From Streptomyces sp. NBC_01485 (GTDB lineage Bacteria > Actinomycetota > Actinomycetes > Streptomycetales > Streptomycetaceae), in assembly GCF_036227125.1 (NCBI RefSeq), contig NZ_CP109435.1, forward strand, positions 868,001-932,000: a stretch of 64,000 nucleotides of DNA, in the 5' to 3' direction. The notes beneath the pieces were generated by a model. The model searched no databases. It saw only the letters and a list, made by a program, of their open reading frames with translations, and had not been told where the DNA came from. The position numbers were made by a program, and so were the translations under genes. This document shows, piece after piece, positions 38,009 through 47,446 of this stretch (its first letter is position 1; each line of letters begins with the position of its first letter).

Positions 38009-39901
38009 ATGCAGATCCAAGACCTTCCGTACCGCGACCCGGGTGTGCCGGACGCCCGCTCGGGCCCCCGCTTCCTGTGGTGGCTCGGCCGCAATCAGTT
38101 GGGCGGCCAGCTCAAGGCCCTGGCCTGGGGGCTGCTGCACTTCGTCGCCGTCTCGGCGCAGCCGTTCTGCGTCGGATTCGCCGTCGAGGCCGTCGTCGAC
38201 CGCTCCGGTACCCGGCTCGCCCTCACCGGCGGGCTGATGGCCCTGTGCGGTGCCGCCACCGCGATCGGCGACACCTTCCTGCACCGCGCCGCCGTCACCA
38301 ACTGGATCACCGCCGCCGCCCGGGTCCAGCAACTGCTGGCCCGCAAGGCCTCGCAGCTCGGCTCCGCGCTGACCCGGCGGGTCGCGGCCGGTGAGGTGGT
38401 GGCCGTCTCCACGGGCGACGTCGAGAAGATCGGCTGGTTCGTGGAAGCCGTGTCCCGCTTCACCGCCGCGGCCGTCACGGTCCTGCTGGTCTGCGTCGGC
38501 CTGGTCGTCTACCAGCCGGCCCTCGGCGTGGTCGTCGCCGTCGGCCTGCCCGTCGTCGCGCTCGCGGCGCTGCCCCTGCTGCCCGCGGCGACGCGACGGG
38601 CCGACGTCCAGCGCGAGAAGGCCGGACGCGCCACCGAGCTCGCCTCGGACACCGTGGCCGGCCTGCGGGTGCTGCGCGGGATCGGCGGCGAGGAACTGTT
38701 CCTCGACCGCTACCGCAGCGCCTCCCAGGAGGTCCGGCACGCGGCCGTGCGCAGCGCGCGCATGTGGTCCCTGATCAGCGCCATCCAGGTGCTGCTGCCC
38801 GGCCTGCTGCTGATCGCGGTCGTCTGCTACGGCGTCCACCTGGCCCGCGAGGGCCGCATCACCGTCGGCGAACTGGTCACGGTCTACAGCTCCGTCATGG
38901 TCCTGGCCTACCCCCTCAGGCACTTCGAGGAGATCGCGATGGCCTACTCCTTCTCGCGTCCGTCGGCCAAACGTGCCGCACGCGTGCTGTCCCTGGAGCG
39001 GGTCACCGACGTCGGCGGATCGCGCGCGGCCGACGCTCCCTCGGGTGACCTGTACGACCCCGCCACCGGCCTGCTCGCCCCGGCCGCCCGGCTCACCGCC
39101 GTGGTGTGCGGCGACCCGGACGTGGCCGGACAACTGGCGGAACGGCTCGGCGGACACCCCCCGGAGGACAGCCCGTCGGTGCTGCTCGGCGGCGTCCCGC
39201 TGGACGAACTGCCGCTGGACTGCGCGCGCACGGCCGTCCTCGTCCAGGACAAGGACCCGGTGCTGCTGTCCGGAACCCTGCGCGACCTGCTCGACGTACC
39301 TGCCTCGGGTGAGGTCGACGCCGGTGCGGCGCTCGCCGCCGCCCAGTGCGGGGACGTCCTCGACGCGCTCGTCCAGGGCTCGTTGGACGCCGACGACCCC
39401 TTGGACGCCCGCATCACCGAACGCGGCCGGTCCCTCTCCGGTGGCCAACGGCAACGGCTCGCGCTGGCCCGCTCCCTGTACACGGACCCCGAGGTGCTCG
39501 TCCTGGACGAGCCGACCTCCGCCGTCGACTCGCACACCGAGGCACGGATCGCCGAAGGGCTGCGCGAACTGCGCGCGGGGCGCACGACGGTCGTGTTCAC
39601 CTCGTCCCCCCTGCTGCTGGACCGGGCCGACCGGGTCGTGCTCGTGCACGAGGGCGAGGCCGTCATGGTCGGCGTGCACCGCGAACTGCTGCACACCGAA
39701 CCCCGGTACCGGGCCGTCGTGACCAGGGAGACCGACGACGAGGCCACCCTGAACGGCGTGTTGAAGGACCTGGAAGACGGCGAACGCCAAGCCGACGGAC
39801 TCACGGCCGGCGAACTCGAAGCCGACCGTCTCGAAGCCGACACACTCACAGCCGACAGTCTCGAAGACATCGAACGCGAAGAGATCGAGGAGACCGCATG
39901 A
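38009..39901 (+). CDS. ABC exporter subunit A (fused membrane/ATPase)
   Basis: 630 aa. Six membrane helices (about 35-310) precede a poorly conserved ATPase site. The Walker A region (LTAVVCGDPDVAGQLAERLG) lacks the GxxGxGKS/T motif. The signature SLSGGQRQRLALARSL and Walker B VLVLDEPTSAVD are intact. This asymmetry is typical of heterodimeric exporters with one degenerate site. The C-terminus is a five-unit 15-bp repeat (LEADRLEADTLTADSLED). It overlaps the partner gene by 4 nt. Substrate unknown. A C/T-rich leader precedes it. Confidence 0.92.
   Translation: MQIQDLPYRDPGVPDARSGPRFLWWLGRNQLGGQLKALAWGLLHFVAVSAQPFCVGFAVEAVVDRSGTRLALTGGLMALCGAATAIGDTFLHRAAVTNWITAAARVQQLLARKASQLGSALTRRVAAGEVVAVSTGDVEKIGWFVEAVSRFTAAAVTVLLVCVGLVVYQPALGVVVAVGLPVVALAALPLLPAATRRADVQREKAGRATELASDTVAGLRVLRGIGGEELFLDRYRSASQEVRHAAVRSARMWSLISAIQVLLPGLLLIAVVCYGVHLAREGRITVGELVTVYSSVMVLAYPLRHFEEIAMAYSFSRPSAKRAARVLSLERVTDVGGSRAADAPSGDLYDPATGLLAPAARLTAVVCGDPDVAGQLAERLGGHPPEDSPSVLLGGVPLDELPLDCARTAVLVQDKDPVLLSGTLRDLLDVPASGEVDAGAALAAAQCGDVLDALVQGSLDADDPLDARITERGRSLSGGQRQRLALARSLYTDPEVLVLDEPTSAVDSHTEARIAEGLRELRAGRTTVVFTSSPLLLDRADRVVLVHEGEAVMVGVHRELLHTEPRYRAVVTRETDDEATLNGVLKDLEDGERQADGLTAGELEADRLEADTLTADSLEDIEREEIEETA
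39791..39865. repeat. 15-bp tandem repeat, five copies, ABC exporter C-terminus
   Basis: Five imperfect 15-bp units starting GCCGA/GCCGG encode pentapeptides such as ADGLT, AGELE, ADRLE, ADTLT and ADSLE at the tail of subunit A. Confidence 0.75.
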
Positions 39902-41679
39902 TCGGCGTGGCGCCACCCGCGTTCGACCCGGCGGCACCGACGACGGCGAACACCCTGCCCGTCGGCGCCCCCGCGACCGTACGCGCCTACGTGGCCGAAC
40001 TCCTGCGCCGGCACCGCCGCGCCTTCCTGCTCCTCCTGCTCGTCAACACGGTCGCCACGGTCGCCTCGATGGTGGGTCCGTGGCTGCTCGGCGATCTCGT
40101 GGAGCGGCTGTCGGACGAAGCGCGCGAGCTCCATCTCGGCTTCACCGCCTCGCTGTTCGTGCTCGCCCTGGTCGTCCAGGCCGCCTTCGTACGGCAGGTG
40201 CGGCTGCGCGGCGCGATGCTCGGCGAGCGGATGCTGGCCGACCTGCGCGAAGACTTCCTCGTACGGTCGGTCCGACTTCCGCCGGGTGTGCTGGAGCGGG
40301 CCGGGACGGGCGACCTGCTGTCCCGCATCACGACGGACATCGACCGGCTGGCCAACGCGATGCGGGAGGCCGTGCCCCAGCTCACGATCGGCGTGATGTG
40401 GGCACTGCTGCTGCTCGGCGGGCTCGTCGTCACGGCACCGCCACTGGCGCCCGCCGTACTGGTCGCGGTGCCGCTCCTGGTCGTCGGGTGCCGCTGGTAC
40501 TTCAAGCGGGCACCCGCCGGCTACCGCTCGGAGGCTGCCGGGTACGCCGCCGTGGCCGCCGCCCTCGCCGAGACCGTGGACGCCGGCCGCACCGTCGAGG
40601 CCCATCGCCTGGGCGACCGCCGCGTCGCACTCTCGGAGCAGCGCATCCAGCAGTGGACCGCCTGGGAGCGCTACACGCTGTGGCTGCGGTCGGTGCTCTT
40701 CCCCGTCATCAACCTCGTGCACGTCACGGTGCTCGGCTCGGTCCTCATGCTCGGCGGGGTGTTCGTCCTGCAAGGCTGGATCGGGGTCGGCCAACTGACG
40801 ACGGGCGCGCTCCTGGCCCAGATGCTCGTCGACCCGGTCAACCTCATCCTGCGCTGGTACGACGAGCTGCAGGTGGCCCAGGTGTCGCTGGCCCGCCTCG
40901 TCGGAGTGCGCGACATCGAGCCGGACGGCGGGGACTCCGGGCTGGCGCCGGACGGCCGCGACGTGCTCGCCGACCGAGTCCACTTCGGCTACCGCGAGGG
41001 CGTCGACGTGCTGCGCAAGGTGTCCCTGGAGGTCTCCCCCGGGACCCGGCTGGCCCTGGTCGGCCCTTCGGGCGCGGGCAAGTCCACGCTGGGGCGGCTG
41101 CTCGCCGGGATCTACGCGCCGCGCGACGGCCGGATCACCCTCGGCGGCGCCGAGCTGTCGCAGATGACCGCCGAACGGGTCCGCTCGCACGTGGCGCTCG
41201 TCAACCAGGAGCACCACGTCTTCGTCGGCTCCCTGCGCGACAACCTCCGGCTCGCCCGCACAGGCGCGGGGGACGCCGAGCTGTGGGCGGCGCTGGGCGC
41301 GGTCGACGCGGCCGGCTGGGCACGGGCACTGGACGACGGCCTCGACACCGAGGTCGGCTCCGGCGGTGTCGCGCTCACCCCGGCGCAGGCCCAGCAGATC
41401 GCGCTGGCCCGCCTGGTGCTGGCCGACCCGCACACGCTGGTGCTGGACGAGGCGACCTCGCTGCTCGACCCGCGTGCCGCCCGCCATCTGGAGCGGTCCC
41501 TCGCCCGCGTCCTGGACGGCCGCACCGTCGTCGCCATCGCCCACCGCCTGCACACCGCCCACGACGCCGACGTCATCGCCGTCGTCGAGAACGGCCGCAT
41601 CAGCGAGCTGGGCAGCCATGCCGAGCTGGTCGCGGCGGACGGAGCCTACGCAGCACTCTGGCGGTCGTGGCACGGGTGA
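39898..41679 (+). CDS. ABC exporter subunit B (fused membrane/ATPase)
   Basis: 593 aa partner of the preceding subunit. Six membrane helices (about 45-320) are followed by a canonical Walker A GPSGAGKST. The signature motif is degraded (ALTPAQAQQIALARLVL instead of LSGGQ), while Walker B LVLDEATSLLD and IAHRLHTAHDAD remain. The two subunits complement each other, Walker A here and LSGGQ in subunit A, making one complete composite ATP site. ATGA overlap start with GAGGAG upstream. A terminator follows at 41691. Confidence 0.93.
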   Translation: MIGVAPPAFDPAAPTTANTLPVGAPATVRAYVAELLRRHRRAFLLLLLVNTVATVASMVGPWLLGDLVERLSDEARELHLGFTASLFVLALVVQAAFVRQVRLRGAMLGERMLADLREDFLVRSVRLPPGVLERAGTGDLLSRITTDIDRLANAMREAVPQLTIGVMWALLLLGGLVVTAPPLAPAVLVAVPLLVVGCRWYFKRAPAGYRSEAAGYAAVAAALAETVDAGRTVEAHRLGDRRVALSEQRIQQWTAWERYTLWLRSVLFPVINLVHVTVLGSVLMLGGVFVLQGWIGVGQLTTGALLAQMLVDPVNLILRWYDELQVAQVSLARLVGVRDIEPDGGDSGLAPDGRDVLADRVHFGYREGVDVLRKVSLEVSPGTRLALVGPSGAGKSTLGRLLAGIYAPRDGRITLGGAELSQMTAERVRSHVALVNQEHHVFVGSLRDNLRLARTGAGDAELWAALGAVDAAGWARALDDGLDTEVGSGGVALTPAQAQQIALARLVLADPHTLVLDEATSLLDPRAARHLERSLARVLDGRTVVAIAHRLHTAHDADVIAVVENGRISELGSHAELVAADGAYAALWRSWHG

Positions 41680-41690
41680 GGAGAGAGGGG

Positions 41691-41715
41691 GCCGGCACCG
41701 AAGGGCGGTGCCGGC
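41691..41715 (+). terminator. Terminator after ABC exporter operon
   Basis: GCCGGCACC pairs with GGTGCCGGC across a 7-nt loop, 12 bp beyond the stop of subunit B. No T-run follows, as is common in Streptomyces. Confidence 0.65.
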
Positions 41716-42147
41716 GCGAGGCCTGAGACCGGTGCGGGTCCGGGGCCAGGTCCGGGTATCACGGTCGGCACTGGTGCCTGTAGGGCGGGTGGCGGCGCCG
41801 TAGATGGTGGTCCTGGCACTGGTGGCGGCACCCTCGGGAGAGCCGCCGTGGGTGGCGGCGTACGCGCCGGGAGCGGAGTAGGCGACCGGGCCCGGGGCGA
41901 CGCTCAGGGGCATGTGGGCAGCCGCAGGTCGAGGGCCCGACGCTCCGGCCGAGGCGACCCGACCCCGGCCCGGTGCGTGCTTTGGCGTTGCGCGGTCCCG
42001 AAGCGGAGTGGAACGCTGGATAGCGTCACCCGCGCGGGAGGCAGCCGGACACCATCCGGAACACGCCGCGCCCGGCCGGTGCTCCGTCCGGCGGTATCCC
42101 ATCGCCGACCACGGAGAGTACGGGCCCGTCACCCCCTGGAGGTACCC
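41716..42147. other. Gene-free region
   Basis: About 430 bp with no convincing gene on either strand. Frames are Gly/Pro/Arg-rich and unlike any family. It should contain the promoter of the DUF5709 gene; no clear -10/-35 motif was identified. Confidence 0.5.
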
Positions 42148-42618
42148 GTGAACAGCGCCGACGGATGGGGAGACGACGTCTACCAGCCCGACGCGTCCGA
42201 CATCCAGGAGGACGCGGGACTGCTCGACGTGGAGGACACCCTGGAGAACGACGGCGTCGGGGACCCCCTCGACCGCGGCTGGTCGCCTCCGGACCGCCCC
42301 TGGGCCGTGGAACACACCGGTGTGACCGCCGCGGAGCGCCGGCAGGGGGAGAGCCTGGACCAGCGGCTCGCGGAGGAGCTCCCCGACCTCGACGTCCCCG
42401 ACGGTGACGGCCTCGGCGACTGCGACGGCACCGACGGGGAACTCCTCGACAACGAGGTCGGCGCCGCCCGCTCCGGCCGGCTCGTGGCACCGGACGAAGG
42501 CGTCCACGAGGACGAGGAGAGCGCGCTGATCGCCACGGACGTGGGCATCGACGGCGCGGCCGCCTCCGCCGAGGAGGCCGCGATGCACATCGTCGACGAG
42601 GACGCCCTGTCCGGTTGA
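42148..42618 (+). CDS. DUF5709-like acidic protein
   Basis: 156 aa, very acidic. WGDDVYQPDASDIQEDAGLL, DPLDRGWSPPDRPWAVEH, GVTAAERRQGESLDQRLAEE and AEEAAMHIVD are the marks of the actinobacterial DUF5709 family, whose function is unknown. GTG start at 42148 with CTGGAGG upstream. The large antisense and longer sense frames over this segment were rejected. It precedes the L31 gene by 63 bp in the same direction. Confidence 0.88.
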   Translation: MNSADGWGDDVYQPDASDIQEDAGLLDVEDTLENDGVGDPLDRGWSPPDRPWAVEHTGVTAAERRQGESLDQRLAEELPDLDVPDGDGLGDCDGTDGELLDNEVGAARSGRLVAPDEGVHEDEESALIATDVGIDGAAASAEEAAMHIVDEDALSG

Positions 42619-42681
42619 CCCGCCCGCGGCCGGCCCGGCCGTTCCCGGCCCGTCGCCGCCTCCACTGCACGAGGAGCACGC

Positions 42682-42939
42682 ATGCAGCAGGACAAGCAGC
42701 CCGACTACCACCCGGTCGTGTTCCGCGACCGCACGGCCGGTTACGCCTTCCTGACCCGGTCCACGGCGACCAGCGACCAGACCATCGAGTGGGACGACGG
42801 CGAGACCTACCCGGTCGTGGACGTGGAGATCTCCTCGGAGAGCCACCCCTTCTACACGGGCACAGCGCGCACCGTGGACACGGAGGGCCGAGTCGCCCGC
42901 TTCGAGCGGCGCTACGGCGACGGCGGGGCGATGACCTGA
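42682..42939 (+). CDS. rpmE2: 50S ribosomal protein L31 type B
   Basis: 85 aa, normal length. [40 protein letters not shown] and [20 protein letters not shown] are typical. The zinc-binding CxxC of type A L31 is absent. Type B paralogues replace L31 under zinc limitation and are often under Zur control. I see no Zur-like palindrome in the 63 bp before this gene, so regulation may differ. GAGGAGCACGC precedes the ATG. Confidence 0.96.
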   Translation: MQQDKQPDYHPVVFRDRTAGYAFLTRSTATSDQTIEWDDGETYPVVDVEISSESHPFYTGTARTVDTEGRVARFERRYGDGGAMT

Positions 42940-43013
42940 ACCGGCACCGACACCGCTGTCATCGCCGTCATCGCCGCTGTCACACCGGCCGGCAGCACCC
43001 GTCGCATCGCCCG

Positions 43014-43808
43014 TCAGATGTAGTTGAGGGCGGCGGCCCCGCCCACTCCCCCGAGCACCATGAACACGGGCATCAGCACCTTCAGCTCGACCCAACTGCC
43101 CGCCCGGAACCGCATCACCTTGGGCGGACCGATCGGGTACCAGCGCCTGCGCCCGATCGGGATGGGCCACAGGACCGGGCAGCCTGAGACGGTCAGCGCG
43201 TCCCCGATGTCGTGCACCAGCGCTCCCAGCACGATCGGCAGCCCCAGCCACAGGTACTCCTGGCCCGGGTCCGTGAACAGCCAGCCCGAGCCGTTGCCCG
43301 GCTTGTCCAGCACACCGGCGAGGATCCACGCGCTGGTCGCGGCCAGCAGCCACACCAGCACGTCGCTGCTGGAACCCCGGGCCGCCCGCCACAGCAGGCC
43401 CTCGATCGCCAGCACCATGTGCACGAAGAGGATCGCCAGCACCGCCCAGCGGCCCCCGGTGATCGCCAGCGCCGAGGCCCCCCCGCCGATCATGACCGCC
43501 CACAGCCAGGTATGGGTGAGCGTGCGGTGCCCACCGGAGCGACGCGGGTCGCCCTGCTTCCTCGTGGACTTGTAGACGGCGTAGGAGAGCTTGTCGACGA
43601 TCTCGCACAGCCAGCGCGAGACGGGGCCGAAGGCCCGGGAGATCGTGGCGGCCTTGTGGTCGAGGTCCGGGGCGAGTGCGGCGCCGGCGCAGATCAGCGC
43701 ACCGACGAGCACAACCGGCCAGGGCATCGTGTGCCCGGCCGCCGCGGCGGCCGCACCGACGCCGAGCCAGGCGGCGGCGCCCGACAGTGAGTGTGCTGGT
43801 CCCATCAT
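43014..43808 (-). CDS. YdjM-like membrane metal-dependent hydrolase
   Basis: 264 aa. MMGPAHSLSGAAAWLG, ALAPDLDHKAATISRAFGP, SGGHRTLTHTWLWA and VHDIGDALTVSGCPVLWP are the signatures of the YdjM/DUF457 family, with conserved His/Asp suited to metal binding and four to five membrane helices. Members are loosely called metal-dependent hydrolases; substrate unknown. Starts at ATG 43806-43808 or 43803-43805. Divergent from the Ski2-like helicase gene, from which it is separated by 145 bp. Confidence 0.9.
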   Translation of the reverse strand: MMGPAHSLSGAAAWLGVGAAAAAAGHTMPWPVVLVGALICAGAALAPDLDHKAATISRAFGPVSRWLCEIVDKLSYAVYKSTRKQGDPRRSGGHRTLTHTWLWAVMIGGGASALAITGGRWAVLAILFVHMVLAIEGLLWRAARGSSSDVLVWLLAATSAWILAGVLDKPGNGSGWLFTDPGQEYLWLGLPIVLGALVHDIGDALTVSGCPVLWPIPIGRRRWYPIGPPKVMRFRAGSWVELKVLMPVFMVLGGVGGAAALNYI

Positions 43809-43953
43809 GGCCGTTGCCCGCCCTATTCCTCGTGTGCCGCTGTCCAGTTGACCGGGTGCGATGACGCTCCGTCGGCGACACAGCGTAGCGGTCGTGATCT
43901 TCGGGCCGGCAGCCGATTCCCCCATCAAGGGCGAGGGCAGGCAAGATGGGGTC

Positions 43954-46467
43954 GTGACCCTCATCGATCAGTTGCCGCCGACCGCAGATCCCGACGCCCT
44001 GTACGAAGCCTTCGAGTCCTGGGCGCAGGAGCGCGGTCTGACGCTGTACTCCCATCAGGAGGAGGCGCTGATCGAGGTGGTCTCCGGGGCGAACGTGATC
44101 GTGTCGACGCCCACCGGCTCCGGCAAGAGCATGATCGCGGCGGCCGCGCACTTCGCGGCTCTCGCCCGCGACGAGGTCACCTTCTACACGGCCCCGATCA
44201 AGGCACTGGTGTCGGAGAAGTTCTTCGAGCTGTGCAAGATCTTCGGCACGGAGAACGTCGGCATGCTGACCGGCGACGCGTCCGTGAACTCCGACGCCCC
44301 CGTCATCTGCTGCACCGCCGAGGTCCTCGCGTCGATCGCGCTGCGCGACGGCAAGAACGCGGACGTCGGCCAGGTCGTCATGGACGAGTTCCACTTCTAC
44401 GCGGAGGGCGACCGCGGCTGGGCGTGGCAGATCCCCATCCTGGAGCTGCCGCAGGCGCAGTTCGTCCTCATGTCGGCCACGCTCGGCGACGTGTCCTTCT
44501 TCGAGAAGGACCTCATCCGGCGCACCGGCCGCCCCACCGCGGTGGTCCGCTCGGCGACCCGGCCCGTACCGCTGTCCTACGAGTACCAGTACACGCCGAT
44601 GACGGAGACGCTCACCGACCTGCTGGCGACGAAGCAGGCGCCCGTCTACATCGTGCACTTCACGCAGGCGCAGGCGGTGGAGCGGGCGCAGGCGCTGATG
44701 AGCATCAACATGTGCTCGCGCGAGGAGAAGGAGCAGATCGCCGACCTGATCGGCAAGTTCCGCTTCACCACGAAGTTCGGCAGCAACCTCTCGCGCTACG
44801 TACGGCACGGCATCGGCGTCCACCACGCCGGGATGCTGCCCAAGTACCGACGGCTGGTGGAGAAGCTCGCCCAGGCCGGTCTGCTGAAGGTGATCTGCGG
44901 TACGGACACGCTGGGCGTGGGCGTCAACGTGCCCATCCGCACCGTGCTGTTCACGGCACTGACCAAGTACGACGGCAACCGCGTGCGCACCCTGCGGGCC
45001 CGTGAGTTCCATCAGATCGCGGGTCGGGCCGGGCGGGCCGGCTTCGACACGGCGGGCTACGTGGTCGCCCAGGCGCCCGAGCACGTCATCGAGAACGAGA
45101 AGGCGCTCGCCAAGGCCGGCGAAGACCCGAAGAAGCGTCGCAAGGTGGTGCGGAAAAAGGCTCCGGAAGGCTTTGTGGGCTGGACGGAGAACACCTTCGA
45201 CAAGCTCATCGAGTCGGATCCGGAGCCGCTGACGTCGCGTTTCCGGGTGACGCACACGATGCTGCTGTCGGTGATCGCCCGGCCCGGCAACGCCTTCGAG
45301 GCGATGCGACACCTGCTGGAGGACAACCACGAGCCGCGCAAGCAGCAACTGCGGCACATCCGGCGCGCGATCGCGATCTACCGCTCGCTGTTGGACGGCG
45401 GGATCGTCGAGAAGCTCGACGAACCCGACGGCACGGGCCGTGTCGTCCGCCTCACCGTGGACCTCCAGCAGGACTTCGCGCTGAACCAGCCGCTGTCCAC
45501 CTTCGCGCTGGCCGCGTTCGAACTGCTCGACCCGGAGTCGCCGTCCTACGCGCTCGACATGGTCTCCGTCGTCGAGTCCACGTTGGACGATCCGCGGCAG
45601 ATCCTGGCCGCCCAGCAGAACAAGGCGCGCGGCGAGGCGGTGGCCGCGATGAAGGCGGACGGCGTCGAGTACGAGGAGCGCATGGAGCGTCTCCAGGACG
45701 TCACGTACCCGAAGCCGATGGAGGAGCTGCTCTTCCACGCGTACAACACCTACCGCAAGAGCCACCCGTGGGTCGGCGACCACCCGTTGTCGCCGAAGTC
45801 CGTCATCCGTGACATGTACGAGCGGGCCATGTCCTTCACGGAGTTGGTGTCGCACTACGAGCTGGCCCGCACCGAGGGCATCGTGCTGCGCTACCTGGCG
45901 AGCGCCTACAAGGCCCTCGACCACACCGTCCCCGACGACCTCAAGTCCGAGGATCTGCAGGACCTGATCGAGTGGCTGGGCGAGATGGTGCGCCAGGTCG
46001 ACTCGAGCCTGCTGGACGAGTGGGAGCAGCTCGCCAACCCGGCGGAGATGACCGCCGAGGAGGCCCAGGAGAAGGCCGACGAGGTCAAGCCGGTCACCGC
46101 CAACGCGCGCGCCTTCCGGGTCCTGGTCCGTAACGCGATGTTCCGCCGTGTCGAGCTCGCCGCACTCGACCACGTCAACGCGCTGGGCGAGTTGGACGCC
46201 GAGTCCGGCTGGGACGCCGACGCGTGGGGCGAGGCGATGGACAAGTACTGGGACGAGTACGACGACCTCGGTACCGGTCCGGACGCCCGGGGTCCCAAGC
46301 TGCTCGTCATCCAGGAGGAGCCGCAGAACGCCCTGTGGCGTGTCCGCCAGATCTTCGACGACCCGAACGACGATCACGACTGGGGCATCAGTGCGGAGGT
46401 CGACCTCACGGCCTCCGACGCCGAGAGTCGCGCGGTCCTCCGCGTCACCGCCGTCGGCCAGTTGTGA
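43954..46467 (+). CDS. Ski2-like DEAD/DEAH-box RNA helicase (DUF3516 type)
   Basis: 837 aa. Walker A TPTGSGKS, motif II VVMDEFHFY (DEFH in place of DEVH), motif III MSATLGD, and the C-terminal helicase domain GVHHAGMLPKYRRLVEKL and HQIAGRAGRAGFD. The large C-terminal part matches actinobacterial DUF3516 helicases. Likely acts on structured RNA. GTG start at 43954; 31 codons of upstream frame overlap the promoter region. The frame stays open after its TGA for at least 26 codons. Confidence 0.93.
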   Translation: MTLIDQLPPTADPDALYEAFESWAQERGLTLYSHQEEALIEVVSGANVIVSTPTGSGKSMIAAAAHFAALARDEVTFYTAPIKALVSEKFFELCKIFGTENVGMLTGDASVNSDAPVICCTAEVLASIALRDGKNADVGQVVMDEFHFYAEGDRGWAWQIPILELPQAQFVLMSATLGDVSFFEKDLIRRTGRPTAVVRSATRPVPLSYEYQYTPMTETLTDLLATKQAPVYIVHFTQAQAVERAQALMSINMCSREEKEQIADLIGKFRFTTKFGSNLSRYVRHGIGVHHAGMLPKYRRLVEKLAQAGLLKVICGTDTLGVGVNVPIRTVLFTALTKYDGNRVRTLRAREFHQIAGRAGRAGFDTAGYVVAQAPEHVIENEKALAKAGEDPKKRRKVVRKKAPEGFVGWTENTFDKLIESDPEPLTSRFRVTHTMLLSVIARPGNAFEAMRHLLEDNHEPRKQQLRHIRRAIAIYRSLLDGGIVEKLDEPDGTGRVVRLTVDLQQDFALNQPLSTFALAAFELLDPESPSYALDMVSVVESTLDDPRQILAAQQNKARGEAVAAMKADGVEYEERMERLQDVTYPKPMEELLFHAYNTYRKSHPWVGDHPLSPKSVIRDMYERAMSFTELVSHYELARTEGIVLRYLASAYKALDHTVPDDLKSEDLQDLIEWLGEMVRQVDSSLLDEWEQLANPAEMTAEEAQEKADEVKPVTANARAFRVLVRNAMFRRVELAALDHVNALGELDAESGWDADAWGEAMDKYWDEYDDLGTGPDARGPKLLVIQEEPQNALWRVRQIFDDPNDDHDWGISAEVDLTASDAESRAVLRVTAVGQL

Positions 46468-46546
46468 CCAGCGAAACAGGCTGCCAAGCAGGCGGCCGAG
46501 TACGTACAGAACAAGGCATGGCAGAGGGCACAGGAGAAGCACACCG

Positions 46547-47410
46547 ATGACGAATCCGGCCGAGAGACTCGTCGACCTGCTCGACCTGGAGCAGATCGAG
46601 GTCAACATCTTCCGTGGCCGCAGCCCGCTGGAGTCCCTGCAGCGGGTCTTCGGCGGCCAGGTGGCGGGCCAGGCGCTGGTGGCGGCCGGGCGGACCACCG
46701 ACGGCGACCGGCCCGTGCACTCGTTGCACGCGTACTTCCTGCGCCCGGGCCGGCCGGGTGTGCCCATCGTGTACCAGGTCGAACGGGTGCGGGACGGGCG
46801 GTCCTTCACCACCCGCCGGGTCACCGCCGTGCAGCAGGGGCGCACGATCTTCAATCTCACCGCCTCCTTTCACAAGCCTGAGGAAGGTCCCTTCGAACAC
46901 CAACTGCCGCCGCGCGATGTCCCGGACCCGGATTCCCTGCCGACGGTCATGGAGGAGGTCCGGGAGCATCTGGGCGCACTGCCCGAGCAGTTGGAGCGCA
47001 TGGCGCGCCGACAGCCCTTCGACATCCGGTACGCGGACCGGCTGCGCTGGAGCGCGGAGGACGTCAAGGGTGCCGAGCCGCGCAGCGCGGTGTGGATGCG
47101 CGCGGTCGGGCCCCTCGGCGACGATCCGCTCGTCCACACCTGCGCCCTCACGTACGCCAGCGACATGACGCTCCTGGACGCCGTCCGCCTCCCGGTCGAA
47201 CCCCTGTGGGGTCCGCGGAACTTCGACATGGCGTCGCTGGATCACGCGATGTGGTTCCATCGGCCGTTCCGCGCGGACGAGTGGTTCCTGTACGACCAGG
47301 AGTCGCCGATCGCCACCGGCGGACGAGGGCTGGCCCGTGGGCGCATCTACGACCTGGAAGGGCGCCTGCTGGTGTCCGTCGTCCAGGAGGGGCTCTTCCG
47401 GGCGCTGTAG
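46547..47410 (+). CDS. tesB: Acyl-CoA thioesterase II (TesB family)
   Basis: 287 aa double-hotdog enzyme that hydrolyses acyl-CoA to free acid and CoA. Seen: IFRGRSPLESLQRVFGGQVAGQAL, VHSLHAYFLRPG, YQVERVRDGRSFTTRRVTAVQ and SLDHAMWFHRPFRADEWFLY, containing the catalytic Asp region (SLDHAMWFH). Length is normal. ATG 46547 has AGGAGAAG upstream. It follows the helicase by about 80 bp and may be co-transcribed. Confidence 0.94.
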   Translation: MTNPAERLVDLLDLEQIEVNIFRGRSPLESLQRVFGGQVAGQALVAAGRTTDGDRPVHSLHAYFLRPGRPGVPIVYQVERVRDGRSFTTRRVTAVQQGRTIFNLTASFHKPEEGPFEHQLPPRDVPDPDSLPTVMEEVREHLGALPEQLERMARRQPFDIRYADRLRWSAEDVKGAEPRSAVWMRAVGPLGDDPLVHTCALTYASDMTLLDAVRLPVEPLWGPRNFDMASLDHAMWFHRPFRADEWFLYDQESPIATGGRGLARGRIYDLEGRLLVSVVQEGLFRAL

Positions 47411-47446
47411 CTGCCGTTGCCGTGCATCACACGGACGTCACGTGCG

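Noticed and set aside
42619..42681. Zur-binding site for rpmE2
   Set aside because: The spacer is GC-rich with no AT-rich palindrome.
43014..43964. Longer start of the YdjM-like gene
   Set aside because: The extension overlaps the divergent helicase start and lacks family similarity before MMGPAHSL.
38944..46860. A 2638-codon minus-strand open frame
   Set aside because: It lies opposite two ABC subunits, the Ski2-like helicase and other clear genes; it is a GC-bias shadow with no domain of its own.
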